A stretch of 64,000 bases of DNA from Anaerobacillus isosaccharinicus (lineage in GTDB: Bacteria; Bacillota; Bacilli; Bacillales; Anaerobacillaceae). The stretch spans positions 2,284,164 to 2,348,163 of the forward strand of contig NZ_CP063356.1 in NCBI RefSeq assembly GCF_001866075.3, read 5' to 3'. Every line of letters starts with the position of its first letter. Position 1 is the stretch's first letter. This document shows positions 43,601 to 52,756 of this stretch, piece after piece. A program made the translations under genes and the position numbers. The notes under the pieces were generated by a model. The model was not told the DNA's origin and searched no databases. It was given only the letters and a program-made list of their open reading frames with translations.

Positions 43601-44772
43601 CATCAAAGACAACTGGAACGAGGACTTCAAAGCTTGTAAATGAAATTCCACCATCAGGGATAAGGCGATTTTTTGATTTGGCTTCATCTATGGATAACAT
43701 CATATCCTTAGGAGTTGGTGAACCTGACTTTATCACGCCGTGGGCTGTTCGTGAAGCGTGTATTTCGTCACTTGAGAGAGGGTACACATCATACACGGCG
43801 AACGCAGGTATGTTAGAACTTAGAGTAGAAATTGCAAAATATATGAAAAAACAGTTTCAACTATCATATGACCCGAAAAGTGAGATTATTGTCACCGTTG
43901 GGGCAAGTGAGGCGTTAGATATTGCCTTACGAGCGATTGTAGATCCTGGAGACGAAGTCATTGTTGTTGAACCTACATTTGTTTCCTACGCACCATTAGT
44001 CACTCTTGCTGGTGGTAAGCCAGTATCAGTTGGGACAACGGTAGAAACAAACTTTCGTTTAATGCCAGAGCAACTTGAAAAAGCCATCACACCAAAGACG
44101 AAAGCGATCATGCTAAGCTTTCCGAACAATCCTACAGGCTCAACGATGACTGAAGATGAGCTTCGTGGAATTGCCAAAATTGTTGAAGAGCATGACCTAC
44201 TCGTTCTTTCGGATGAAATCTATGCTGAAATGACCTACGACCATACCCATGCTAGCATTGCTAATCTATCAGGTATGAGAGAGCGGACAATTTTAATTTC
44301 AGGTTTCTCTAAAGCCTTTGCGATGACAGGCTGGCGTTTAGGGTTTGTCACGGCGCCAAGCGATATTACGAGTGCGATGCTAAAGATCCATCAGTACACA
44401 ATGATGTGTGCCTCAACAATGGCCCAGCATGCGGCAATCGAAGCTTTGCAAAGTGGGATGGAAGATGTTAAAAAAATGGTGCAAAGCTATAAGCAACGTC
44501 GCAATTATTTTGTCAAATCATTTGACGAAATCGGTCTGCCTTGCCACGTGCCAGGTGGAGCATTTTATGCGTTTCCTTCTATTAAAAATACAGGGCTCAC
44601 ATCGGAACAGTTTGCTGAGCAATTACTGCTTTCAGAGCGAGTAGCAGTAGTACCAGGTCACGTGTTTGGAAGTGGTGGAGAAGGCCATATCCGTTGTTCG
44701 TATGCTACTTCATTGGATAATTTAAAAGAAGCCGTTACGAGAATAGAGCGATTTATGAAGAGTTTAAAGTAG
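43597..44772 (+). CDS. alaT: class I aminotransferase AlaT
   Basis: A 391-residue fold-type I PLP enzyme. It shows GVGEPDFITPWAVREA, SFPNNPTGSTM, LVLSDEIYAEMTYD and the PLP lysine in SGFSKAFAMTGWRLGF. Orthology to B. subtilis AlaT (YugH) is supported by the coupled AlaR gene and the following yugI-yugJ-pgi order. It would form alanine by transamination of pyruvate. Confidence 0.92.
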   Translation: MTSKTTGTRTSKLVNEIPPSGIRRFFDLASSMDNIISLGVGEPDFITPWAVREACISSLERGYTSYTANAGMLELRVEIAKYMKKQFQLSYDPKSEIIVTVGASEALDIALRAIVDPGDEVIVVEPTFVSYAPLVTLAGGKPVSVGTTVETNFRLMPEQLEKAITPKTKAIMLSFPNNPTGSTMTEDELRGIAKIVEEHDLLVLSDEIYAEMTYDHTHASIANLSGMRERTILISGFSKAFAMTGWRLGFVTAPSDITSAMLKIHQYTMMCASTMAQHAAIEALQSGMEDVKKMVQSYKQRRNYFVKSFDEIGLPCHVPGGAFYAFPSIKNTGLTSEQFAEQLLLSERVAVVPGHVFGSGGEGHIRCSYATSLDNLKEAVTRIERFMKSLK

Positions 44773-44827
44773 TATTAGAGCGATTAGAGTAAAAGCTAAT
44801 CGCTTTATTTGTGTTTGAAGTTAAAGG

Positions 44828-44995
44828 AGTGTTCTATGGCGTGGATTCCTCTAATGAATGTAAAATTTTAGTTCTTAGAAGCGTTTTACGGGGTGATTTT
44901 TCCAATTAATGTATAGTTTGAACTCGTAGAAGTGTTCTATGGGGTGACCCTTCCTAATAATTGTGAAATTTTAACTCATAGAAACGTTTTACGGT
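44828..44995. repeat. tandem repeat of about 52 bp, 3.3 copies
   Basis: Units begin at 44828, 44880, 44931 and 44983 with AGTGTTCTATGG or AGCGTTTTACGG, and each has a CTAAT/CCAATTAAT block and ends in ACTC-TAGA. Divergence between units is about 25%. It is intergenic, between alaT and the helicase gene. Confidence 0.75.
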
Positions 44996-45244
44996 TAAAA
45001 GTTGCACACAGAATCTATTTTAAACAAAAAAAAGACAAAACTATAAAAGTTCTGTCCTAAATAGGGGGAATACTAAATTGTATACATCTATATCTTTGCC
45101 AATCGCTTAACTTTTATTCAGGGATTAGAAAAAAAGTTTAAAAATGTTGTTAGTACCAACTTTTTCTATTTTGTGTTTGTTCTTTTAAGTCGGATTAGGT
45201 ATAGTAACAAGGAGAATATAACAACGGATTGAAAGGTGAATGAA
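44996..45244. other. intergenic region before the helicase gene
   Basis: AT-rich. An imperfect hairpin GACAAAACT...AGTTCTGTC lies near 45032-45056. No ORF. Confidence 0.45.
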
Positions 45245-46390
45245 ATGGAAAATGCATTTTTACAGTTTGAAATTGCTCCTTTTTTACAAAAAGGATTAGA
45301 AAAAATGAATATAATAACACCAACACAAATACAAAGTGAAGCGATTCCACAAATACTAGCGGGGAACCATGTTGTCGGAAGATCTAAAACAGGTTCAGGA
45401 AAAACATTAGCGTACCTTCTACCTCTCTTAACGAATATGGATGAGACGAATAAGGAACTTCAAGGTATTGTGTTAGCGCCAACCCATGAGTTAGCGATGC
45501 AAATCTTCCGTGTGATGGAAGAGCTTACGGCAGACACAAGCTTTAACATTGATGTTTTTATTGGGAGTGCCAACATTAAGAGGCAGTTAGATAAGTTAAA
45601 AAAGCAAAAGCCGCAAATCATTGTCGGAACACCTGGCCGAATTTTGGAACTCGCCCAACAAAAGAAGTTAAAAATTCATTTGTGTAAGATGGTCGTTGTC
45701 GATGAGGCTGACAGAATGCTTCAAGAACGAGAAACGCGACAGTCCTTTGTCGAGATTTCAAAACGAATGGATAAAGAAACGAAGTATATGTTTTTTTCAG
45801 CGACGATTCCAGGAAATTTATTAGAGGATATTGAAGCATTAATCAGAGCGAAAGTGACGCTTGTTTCAAGTGATGCAAAATTAGAAACAGAAAAGGTAGA
45901 GCACGCATTTTTAAAGTGTGAGGATCGCGAACGCATCGATGTCGCAAGGAGACTTGTACACAGCTTAAATGTTAAGCGCGGAATTATTTTTGTAAACCAT
46001 TTGGATAAAGTAGCAGAAACTACAGAGAAGTTCCAATATAAAGGAATGAAGGTTGCGGCACTTTCAAGTGATAGTGACAAGCATCAACGGGCAAAAGTAT
46101 TGCAGCAGCTTCAATCCGGTGAAATAGAAATCGTTGTTGCTTCTGATGTGGCAGCAAGAGGTCTTGACGTTGATGATGTAACCCATATCATCAACATACA
46201 TCCCCCTGTAAATGAAGATGCATATGTTCACCGTGCTGGAAGAACAGGAAGGATGGGGAAAGCGGGGGTAGTGATTACCCTAGTTACCCATAAAGAGTTT
46301 TTTATCATAGATAAATTTCAAAAGAAACTACGAATTAAGATGAATGAAAAAGAGCTAGCATTTGGGAAGCTTACGGATAAAAAATCGTAA
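45245..46390 (+). CDS. yfmL: DEAD-box RNA helicase (YfmL type)
   Basis: About 381 residues from ATG 45245 (AAAGGTG upstream). All core motifs are present: Q motif (TPTQIQSEAIPQIL), I GRSKTGSGKT, Ia PTHELA, Ib TPGR, II VVDEADRML, III SAT, V ASDVAARGLD, VI HRAGRTGRMG. Only a short basic C-terminus follows, with no RNA-binding tail of the DbpA/CshA kind. Length and tail fit YfmL, which takes part in 50S ribosome assembly in B. subtilis. Single gene. Confidence 0.9.
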   Translation: MENAFLQFEIAPFLQKGLEKMNIITPTQIQSEAIPQILAGNHVVGRSKTGSGKTLAYLLPLLTNMDETNKELQGIVLAPTHELAMQIFRVMEELTADTSFNIDVFIGSANIKRQLDKLKKQKPQIIVGTPGRILELAQQKKLKIHLCKMVVVDEADRMLQERETRQSFVEISKRMDKETKYMFFSATIPGNLLEDIEALIRAKVTLVSSDAKLETEKVEHAFLKCEDRERIDVARRLVHSLNVKRGIIFVNHLDKVAETTEKFQYKGMKVAALSSDSDKHQRAKVLQQLQSGEIEIVVASDVAARGLDVDDVTHIINIHPPVNEDAYVHRAGRTGRMGKAGVVITLVTHKEFFIIDKFQKKLRIKMNEKELAFGKLTDKKS

Positions 46391-46440
46391 CAAGCTTGGA
46401 GAGGATGCTCAGCTGAAAATTAGACTTTAAGAGCTAATTT

Positions 46441-46622
46441 TATCGGACATGAGATCCCTTATTTTGAAAAAAATTAGTTATTTTAGAATTTATCGGACAT
46501 GAGGTACGTTATTTGCCTAGCAGAGCCAAAAAATAGACTGTATTTATCCAAATAGCGGAACATATGTCCTAAAACTGTTGTAAAACAGCAATAATAGGCT
46601 AAATAACGGAACCAGTGTTCTA
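46441..46622. repeat. four-unit interspersed repeat, copy 2
   Basis: Units TATCGGACATGAG... forward at 46441 and 46491, and AATAGCGGAA/AATAACGGAA reverse at 46551 and 46602, in the same order and spacing as 34942-35122. Confidence 0.8.
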
Positions 46623-46742
46623 CTCGTCAGTCGCGAGAGAAGTTAGAGGACAGAACATGAATTCTATATGGGTAATCCCCTTTTTAAGGCTTATCTGACC
46701 ATGAGTCTCCCCCTCCTGTTTAATAAAGCAGCTAAAACAAAT

Positions 46743-46782
46743 AACCGGACCACAATGAAACTTTCTTCATTGCGGTCCGGTT
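46743..46782. terminator. bidirectional terminator
   Basis: Arms AACCGGACCACAATGAA (46743-46759) and TTCATTGCGGTCCGGTT (46766-46782), one mismatch. T-rich sequence follows on both strands. It lies between the helicase gene and the convergent transporter gene. Confidence 0.85.
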
Positions 46783-46793
46783 TTGTTTTGTCA

Positions 46794-48137
46794 CTATAAG
46801 ATCCCTAAAGAGTGTAAAAATACGAAAGTAATTGCTGCTGGGGTTACATAACGAATAAGAAAATACCAAAATTTAAACAGCCATTGAGGAACAACAGAAC
46901 CTTGTGACATTTCATCAAACAAAGCGCTTTTTGACATCTTATATCCGACGAAGATTGCGATTAAGAGTGCACCTAAAGGTAGAAAAATATTGCTTACTAA
47001 AAAGTCCATCAGGTCAAAGAAAGTTCTCCCAAAGATTAGCGAATCTCCTAATAGACCAAAGGATAAGGCAGATGGAATCCCTAGCATAAAAATAAAAATG
47101 CCAGAAGTCCAAGCTGTTTTAAGACGGCGGTCATTACTTCCTTTTGTCAGTGATGCGACGATTATTTCTAATAACGAAATAGACGAAGTAATTGTTGCAA
47201 ATAAAAGTAACGCTAAAAAGGCCACAAAAAAGATTGCTCCGAACGCCATTTCATTGAAGACAGCAGGTAATACCGTAAAAATTAGACTAGGTCCCTCTGT
47301 AGGCTCAAAGCCTAAAGCAAAAACCGCTGGAAAAATAGCTAGTCCAGCTAAAAGCGAGATGAAGATCGTTAACCCAACAACAGAAAACATCGATCTTGGT
47401 AAACTTTCCCCTTTTTGCAAATATGAACTATAAGTAACCATTGTTGATATCCCTAAACTTAAGGCGAAAAAAGATTGTCCTAATGCAAACAAGACAGTAT
47501 CTGACGTAACCTTAGAAAAATCAGGCTTTAAGAAAAAGCTCACACCCTCCATTGCACCATCTAGTGATAATGAACGAAAGACTAAAATAATAAAGAGAAT
47601 AAATAAAGTTGGCATCATAAAACGGGTAACCCGTTCGATCCCTTTTTGGACCCCTCCAGAAACGATGGCAACAGTAAGTAGAATGAAAATGAGATGAGCT
47701 CCCACCGCTTGATATGGATTTGAAATAATCGTTCCAAAAAGCTGTTGGTATTCCTCAAGCTCAAGACCGGTTAAACTACCAGTTAAGCTGCGCAAAAAAT
47801 AATTAACGACCCAACCACCAACAACACTATAAAAGGATAAAAGGACAATTGAAGTCCCGACTCCTATTTTCCCAATCCAAGGCCAGTAGGAGTTAGGGGC
47901 AATGCTTTCATACGCTGATATTGCTTCTTTTTGTGTACTTCGACCAATCATAAACTCTGAGATAAGAAGTGGTGCTCCTAAGAAAATTGTAAAAAGCAAA
48001 TAAATTAAGAAAAAAGCACCGCCACCGCTTGTACCTGCGACATAGGGAAGTTTCCAAATTGCTCCTAAACCGATTGCAGAACCTGCTGCAGCTAAAATAA
48101 AGCCGATCTTTGATGACCATTGATTTTGAATTGACAT
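46794..48137 (-). CDS. Na+-dependent NSS-family transporter
   Basis: About 447 residues from ATG 48137, with GAGGG upstream; 11 codons of open frame precede it. It is a neurotransmitter:sodium symporter homologue. SSKIGFILAAAGSAIGLGAIWKLPY is helix 1 with the unwound Na+-binding segment, FFALSLGISTMVTYSSYL is the helix 6 region, and there are about 11-12 membrane segments. Such bacterial proteins import amino acids or related solutes. Not part of the B. subtilis yug order, so an insertion here. Confidence 0.92.
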   Translation of the reverse strand: MSIQNQWSSKIGFILAAAGSAIGLGAIWKLPYVAGTSGGGAFFLIYLLFTIFLGAPLLISEFMIGRSTQKEAISAYESIAPNSYWPWIGKIGVGTSIVLLSFYSVVGGWVVNYFLRSLTGSLTGLELEEYQQLFGTIISNPYQAVGAHLIFILLTVAIVSGGVQKGIERVTRFMMPTLFILFIILVFRSLSLDGAMEGVSFFLKPDFSKVTSDTVLFALGQSFFALSLGISTMVTYSSYLQKGESLPRSMFSVVGLTIFISLLAGLAIFPAVFALGFEPTEGPSLIFTVLPAVFNEMAFGAIFFVAFLALLLFATITSSISLLEIIVASLTKGSNDRRLKTAWTSGIFIFMLGIPSALSFGLLGDSLIFGRTFFDLMDFLVSNIFLPLGALLIAIFVGYKMSKSALFDEMSQGSVVPQWLFKFWYFLIRYVTPAAITFVFLHSLGIL

Positions 48138-48388
48138 AGTTAGTAACGCCCTCGCTAAAAGTAATGTCATTTACTATAATGTGATCTAAAAAAATTGTCA
48201 ATGAAAGTTTCGGTATATGAGTGAAGATACTCAATTTTTGATATTTTCCCTGAAAAAAGAAACACTAAATAAAGCAATAATTGACAAATTAAATTAACAA
48301 AAATCGTCAAAAAACTAGCTTGAAAACAACTTTAATGTTATTATAAGTAGTTGATGGGTTTTAATGGGCGGAAAAGGAGTTTTCAACT

Positions 48389-50032
48389 ATGAAACGGAAT
48401 CATTTGAAAAAGAATAAATTGAAAAAATCATCTTTAGCAGAGTCACAAGAGCGATTGAGTAACTTTCAAAAAAAGTCGCCACATAAATTCAGGCAAGTAT
48501 TTGATCACTATCAAAAAGGGCAGCGGGAGCTAAACCAAGGGATTGTTAACGAGGCAAAAACAAGTTTCGAAAAAGCGTTAACGATTTATCCAGATTATAT
48601 CCCTGCTCAAAATTATTTAGCGGTCGTATACGGACTCTTAGGCAATTTTAAAGAAGCACTTCTATTTGTAAAAAAAGTAATAAAGCTTGATGGAAGTAAT
48701 GTGTTCGCTTTAATACAAGGAGCCATCTTTTTATACCGCCTACAAAGAGGCAAGGAAGCTGAAAGCTATGCAAAAAAAGCGCTAATTGCTTTTAAAGAGC
48801 GAGAAGGAATAGACCCATATCATGATTATGATATGCTACAAAAGCTAGCTGAAATGCTATCTGTTCTGCGTCTAGATAAAGATTTATGTGAATTGTATAA
48901 CGCAAGAAAAGCTCAGCTTTCGCCAATATCATTATACCGTGCTGCATTAGCATTATGTAATGAGGAAGATTATACCGAGGCTTGTTCTGTTCTGAAAGAA
49001 ATCAAGGAAAGCTCTTTAAAGGAAAAAAGTACTTATCTTGCTCAATGTATTGAGCTGTTTGTTCAAGAAGAATTGCCGATACCAATGCTGTTGGCTGAAG
49101 ATGAAACTGGCTTTGAACAATTAATGACGATCTTGCCTCTTTTCACAGGAGGAGAGCACCAAAAGCAAACAAGTCTTAAGTATTTGAAAAAGCATTATAA
49201 TAATTGGTCATTAGCAGTTCAGAAAAATCTATTGGTCTCAAAGAAACTAGAGGACTGGGTCAAAAAAGGAATTCTGTCAATCTTAGCTGATTGGGGAGAA
49301 GCGGATAAACCAGTAATTGTTGTTTTAGATGGTGTTGAACAACAAATATCCCTTCAAGCAGTAGAGTTGGAACTAAGCGAAGTACTGACAGAGCTCTTTG
49401 TTACTGCAAAGGAACAGCTAACTAAAGGTGAGATTTCAGAGAGTATTTCAAAGCTGAAAATCATTAAAGAAACATCACCAATGTATATTCCAGTTTACGT
49501 ACAGTTGGCTAACGCGTATCTACAATTAAAAGAGTACGAAAATGTAGAAGCTTGTCTGAATGAGGCTATGAACATTGCCCCACTCGCGCAAGTCTCATTA
49601 ACGTTTAGTAAGTACTATGAGGCAATAGGTGAAAGTCAAAAAGCATATGAGAAATTAAATAGCTTTGATACGAGAGAATTAGAAAATGTTGCAGATGTTT
49701 ATGAAGCGATCGAATTAAAGGTTAATATAGAGTACAACCTTTTTGGTAGTGAAAAAGCACGTGATGTTCTTCTTAAAGAAAAAGAAAAATTCCAGGTTGT
49801 ATTAAATGATTGGGACACATTCGAAGAGAAAATGAGTAGCGTCATTGTACCAGAGGCCCAACTGCCATTAAATGGTGAGGAAATAACAAAGCTACTAGAA
49901 AGCTACACAAAAGATAAGCTAATCGAAACAGTCAAAGCTCATAAGATCCGTGGTTATTCTAAGTTAAATAAAAAAGATTTAATTGAATTAATAAAACGAG
50001 AGATTTATGAAAAAGGACTTTTAGGAAAATAA
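48389..50032 (+). CDS. TPR-repeat protein with SAP/Rho-N-like C-terminus
   Basis: A 547-residue cytoplasmic protein. It has a lysine-rich N-terminus (about 1-40), then TPR units at about residues 40-130 (AKTSFEKALTIYPDYIPAQN, EALLFVKKVIKL), a helical middle, a second TPR set at about 340-440 (EISESISKLKIIKETSPMYI, ENVEACLNEAMNIAP), and a last 40 residues reading LLESYTKDKLIETVKAHKIR then YSKLNKKDLIELI. That tail is the SAP or Rho-N helix-extended-helix, a nucleic-acid-binding element. GGAAAAGGAG precedes the ATG. Function unknown. Confidence 0.85.
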   Translation: MKRNHLKKNKLKKSSLAESQERLSNFQKKSPHKFRQVFDHYQKGQRELNQGIVNEAKTSFEKALTIYPDYIPAQNYLAVVYGLLGNFKEALLFVKKVIKLDGSNVFALIQGAIFLYRLQRGKEAESYAKKALIAFKEREGIDPYHDYDMLQKLAEMLSVLRLDKDLCELYNARKAQLSPISLYRAALALCNEEDYTEACSVLKEIKESSLKEKSTYLAQCIELFVQEELPIPMLLAEDETGFEQLMTILPLFTGGEHQKQTSLKYLKKHYNNWSLAVQKNLLVSKKLEDWVKKGILSILADWGEADKPVIVVLDGVEQQISLQAVELELSEVLTELFVTAKEQLTKGEISESISKLKIIKETSPMYIPVYVQLANAYLQLKEYENVEACLNEAMNIAPLAQVSLTFSKYYEAIGESQKAYEKLNSFDTRELENVADVYEAIELKVNIEYNLFGSEKARDVLLKEKEKFQVVLNDWDTFEEKMSSVIVPEAQLPLNGEEITKLLESYTKDKLIETVKAHKIRGYSKLNKKDLIELIKREIYEKGLLGK

Positions 50033-50203
50033 GGAAACGCAAAGTCTGTCAGAGGGTAACACCTTTTCTCCTCAAGATAAGTACTTTTGGTGACTGATGC
50101 GTTAAAATAGGGCATACTCTATTAAAGCGAAATCGCAACCTTTGTTTATTCTTTGGATTTGTGCTATACTTAATAAGTTAAAAAATAGTTAGGAGTTGTT
50201 TTC

Positions 50204-50623
50204 ATGTCAGATCAATTAGAAGTAGGAAGTGTAGTAGAAGGCAAGGTTACAGGAATCAAGCCTTTTGGTGCGTTTGTAGCTATTAATGAAGAAAAACAAG
50301 GATTAGTTCATATTTCTCAAGTAGCTCACGGGTTTGTTAAAGATATTAACGAACACCTTTCTGTAGGTGATGAAGTTAAAGTAAAGGTTATGTCTGTTGA
50401 CGGAGACACTGGGAAGATTTCACTTTCAATCCGTGAAACAGTAGCTGCACCTGAAAAGCCAGCTAGACCAGCAGCTAAACCTCGTACGGAAAGACCAAGA
50501 AAGGTTGAAGCAGCTCATCAAGAAAAGAGCCAAGGTTTCAACACTCTTGAAGAGAAATTAAAAGGTTGGTTAAAACAATCTAACGAGATTCAAGCGGATC
50601 TTAACAAGCGTACAAAAAAATAA
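50204..50623 (+). CDS. yugI: S1-domain general stress protein 13 (YugI)
   Basis: A 139-residue RNA-binding protein. The S1 domain (about 6-75) has VGSVVEGKVTGIKPFGAFVA and GLVHISQVAHGFVKDINEHL. An Ala/Pro/Lys-rich linker and the conserved tail LEEKLKGWLKQSNEIQADLN follow, as in GSP13. It binds ribosomal or other RNA. TAGGAG precedes the ATG. Its place after alaT and before yugJ/pgi matches B. subtilis, though four genes intervene here. Confidence 0.93.
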   Translation: MSDQLEVGSVVEGKVTGIKPFGAFVAINEEKQGLVHISQVAHGFVKDINEHLSVGDEVKVKVMSVDGDTGKISLSIRETVAAPEKPARPAAKPRTERPRKVEAAHQEKSQGFNTLEEKLKGWLKQSNEIQADLNKRTKK

Positions 50624-50633
50624 ATGTAGAATT

Positions 50634-50656
50634 GCAATCGATCTGTAGTCGGTTGC
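50634..50656 (+). terminator. terminator of yugI
   Basis: GCAATCGA (50634-50641) and TCGGTTGC (50649-50656), one G-T pair, then TTTTTTATTTT. Confidence 0.85.
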
Positions 50657-50735
50657 TTTTTTATTTTGTCGAAAAAGTAACCCGTTTGTATGCTATCCCC
50701 TAGAAATGACAAATTATTCCCTAGGAAATGAGAAA

Positions 50736-50796
50736 AGAGGCTGACTTTGTAAATGTCAGTCGTCCTTTGGATAACAACATTTACAAGCCAGCCTCT
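50736..50796. terminator. large hairpin between yugI and yuzA
   Basis: AGAGGCTGACTTTGTAAATG (50736 on) pairs with CATTTACAAGCCAGCCTCT (ending 50796) with one or two bulges. Probably the terminator of yuzA on the - strand. Confidence 0.65.
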
Positions 50797-50810
50797 CGCA
50801 GAAAGTGAGC

Positions 50811-51038
50811 CTATCTTTCAGTTTGTGGGCTTCTTTCTAATTCTTCATCAGGTTTGAAAAGGATGGAGATACAATATAAACCTGCAAGTCCGACTAATGC
50901 ATAAATAAATCGTGAAAATCCAGCAGCTTGACCACCAAAGATCGCAGCAACTAAATCGAAGCGAAAGAACCCAATTAAGCCCCAATTAATCGCACCAATA
51001 ATTGCAAGTACTAAAGCAAAGCGTTGAATTCCGCTCAT
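50811..51038 (-). CDS. yuzA: DUF378 membrane protein YuzA
   Basis: About 75 residues from ATG 51038 (AGGAGG 8 bases upstream; a GTG three codons earlier lies inside the ribosome binding site). The DUF378 pattern FALVLAIIGAINWGLIGFFRFDLVAAIFGG is followed by a second helix (IYALVGLAGLYCISILF). It matches B. subtilis YuzA, also from the yug region. Function unknown. Confidence 0.9.
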   Translation of the reverse strand: MSGIQRFALVLAIIGAINWGLIGFFRFDLVAAIFGGQAAGFSRFIYALVGLAGLYCISILFKPDEELERSPQTER

Positions 51039-51367
51039 TCCTCTCACCTCCTTAAAGGGGGATTCGTAAGTAATAGAAGTGCCTGCTCGTTACCTCAAAG
51101 GAACAAGTCAAGATTTTCTTATATTACCTAAAATTTACGATAATATAAGAATCTAACCTTCTACTGTTAGAATGACATACTAAACGGGAATTTATACATT
51201 AATGTAAGATGTATAGTGTAAAATGTAGAATTATAGTAAGAAAATACTTCGTAGCGAGGCTTTTAAAAATTTTACAATCTACATTTTACATTTTCAATTG
51301 CTTTTACTTTACGAAAAAAACTAAAATCGTACATAATAGAAAGTGAAAAGAAAGGATGGGATTATTT
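51039..51367. other. intergenic region with inverted repeat
   Basis: Perfect 13-bp arms TGTAAAATGTAGA (51217-51229) and TCTACATTTTACA (51278-51290) with a 48-base loop, before yugJ. No ORF. Confidence 0.5.
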
Positions 51368-52531
51368 ATGGATAATTTTATTTTTCAAAATCCTACAAAG
51401 TTAATATTTGGGCGAGATCAAATTGAACTATTGCCAAAAGAGGTACCCCAGTATGGAAATAGGGTGCTACTAGTTTATGGTGGTGGTAGTATTAAACGAA
51501 ATGGCTTGTATGATGCTGTTTTAAAACAATTAAGTCTTTGTGGTGCAGAGGTTTTTGAGTTAGCGGGAGTTGAACCAAATCCACGCCTTACGACAGTACA
51601 TAAAGGTGTAGAAATTTGTAAAAAAGAAAAGATTGAATTTATTTTGGCTGTTGGTGGTGGTAGTGTCCTTGATTGCACGAAGGCTATTGCTGCAGGTGCT
51701 CACTACGATGGCGATGTTTGGGACATTGTTACGAAAAAGCATTTTCCAACTTCGGCTCTTCCATTCGGAACGATTTTAACATTAGCAGCGACGGGATCTG
51801 AAATGAATTCAGGTTCAGTAATTACAAATTGGGAAACGAAAGAAAAGTATGGATGGGGTAGCCCACTTGTTTTTCCGAAATTTTCAATATTAGATCCAAT
51901 CAATACTTTTTCTGTTCCTAAGGATCACACGGTTTATGGAATTGTTGATATGATGACACATGTATTTGAACAATATTTTCATCCGACTACAAACACACCA
52001 CTTCAAGAAAGAATGTGTGAAGCAGTTTTGTTAACAGTTACTGAAGCAGCACCAAAATTATTAGAAGACCTTGAAAATTACGAACTTCGCGAGACGATTC
52101 TTTATTCTGGTACGATTGCATTAAATGGATTTTTGCAAATGGGTGCAAGAGGGGACTGGGCATCTCATAATATTGAGCATTCAATTTCAGCGGTTTATGA
52201 TATACCACACGCAGGCGGCTTAGCTATTATTTATCCTCAGTGGCTACGTCATGTGAAGGACATTGGTCTACGCAAGCTAAATCAGCTTGCTGTAAGAGTT
52301 TGGAATGTTGATCCAAGCAACAAGACAGAGCAAGAAATTGCTGAAGAAGGAATTAGTAAGCTTGAGCAATTTTGGCAGAGCCTAGGAGCGCCTAGTCGCC
52401 TTAAGGATTACAACATTGATGATTCAAATGTGGATGTAATGGCAGATAAAGCAATGGTGAACGGTCCATTCGGTAATTTTAAAAAGTTAGAGAAAGAAGA
52501 TGTCGTTGAAATTCTGACAAAATCACTATAA
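51368..52531 (+). CDS. yugJ: iron-dependent alcohol dehydrogenase (YugJ)
   Basis: About 387 residues from ATG 51368 (AAGGATG upstream). It is a group III Fe-dependent dehydrogenase: the NAD(P) site is [20 protein letters not shown], the metal His/Asp region includes [12 protein letters not shown], and [15 protein letters not shown] holds another ligand. The butanol dehydrogenase subgroup and position before pgi match B. subtilis YugJ/YugK. Only one of that pair is present here. Confidence 0.93.
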   Translation: MDNFIFQNPTKLIFGRDQIELLPKEVPQYGNRVLLVYGGGSIKRNGLYDAVLKQLSLCGAEVFELAGVEPNPRLTTVHKGVEICKKEKIEFILAVGGGSVLDCTKAIAAGAHYDGDVWDIVTKKHFPTSALPFGTILTLAATGSEMNSGSVITNWETKEKYGWGSPLVFPKFSILDPINTFSVPKDHTVYGIVDMMTHVFEQYFHPTTNTPLQERMCEAVLLTVTEAAPKLLEDLENYELRETILYSGTIALNGFLQMGARGDWASHNIEHSISAVYDIPHAGGLAIIYPQWLRHVKDIGLRKLNQLAVRVWNVDPSNKTEQEIAEEGISKLEQFWQSLGAPSRLKDYNIDDSNVDVMADKAMVNGPFGNFKKLEKEDVVEILTKSL

Positions 52532-52538
52532 TACCACC

Positions 52539-52567
52539 AACATCGGGACAAAGCTGTTCCCGATGTT
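52539..52567 (+). terminator. terminator of yugJ
   Basis: Perfect arms AACATCGGGA (52539-52548) and TCCCGATGTT (52558-52567), then TTTATTT. Confidence 0.9.
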
Positions 52568-52756
52568 TTTATTTATAAAAAAATATTAAACTGATGACGC
52601 TTACATTGAAAAGTAACCTTGATTTGTTTGATTTCTTTTAATAAAGTGAATGTGAGAGTTTTGGTATATTATTCATGGAAGCCTAGTTTTGTCTAACTTG
52701 ACATATACTAAAGCTACGTCTTTATCTGAGTAAAAAAATAGGAGGATGATTTTTTT

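Noticed and set aside
44828-44995. CRISPR array or origin iterons
   Set aside because: Units abut without unique spacers and diverge by about a quarter, and no replication gene is near.
45618-46080. Antisense ORFs over the helicase and similar long shadow ORFs over the protease, fix genes and transporter
   Set aside because: They follow the codon structure of the real genes on the other strand and have no start signals of their own.
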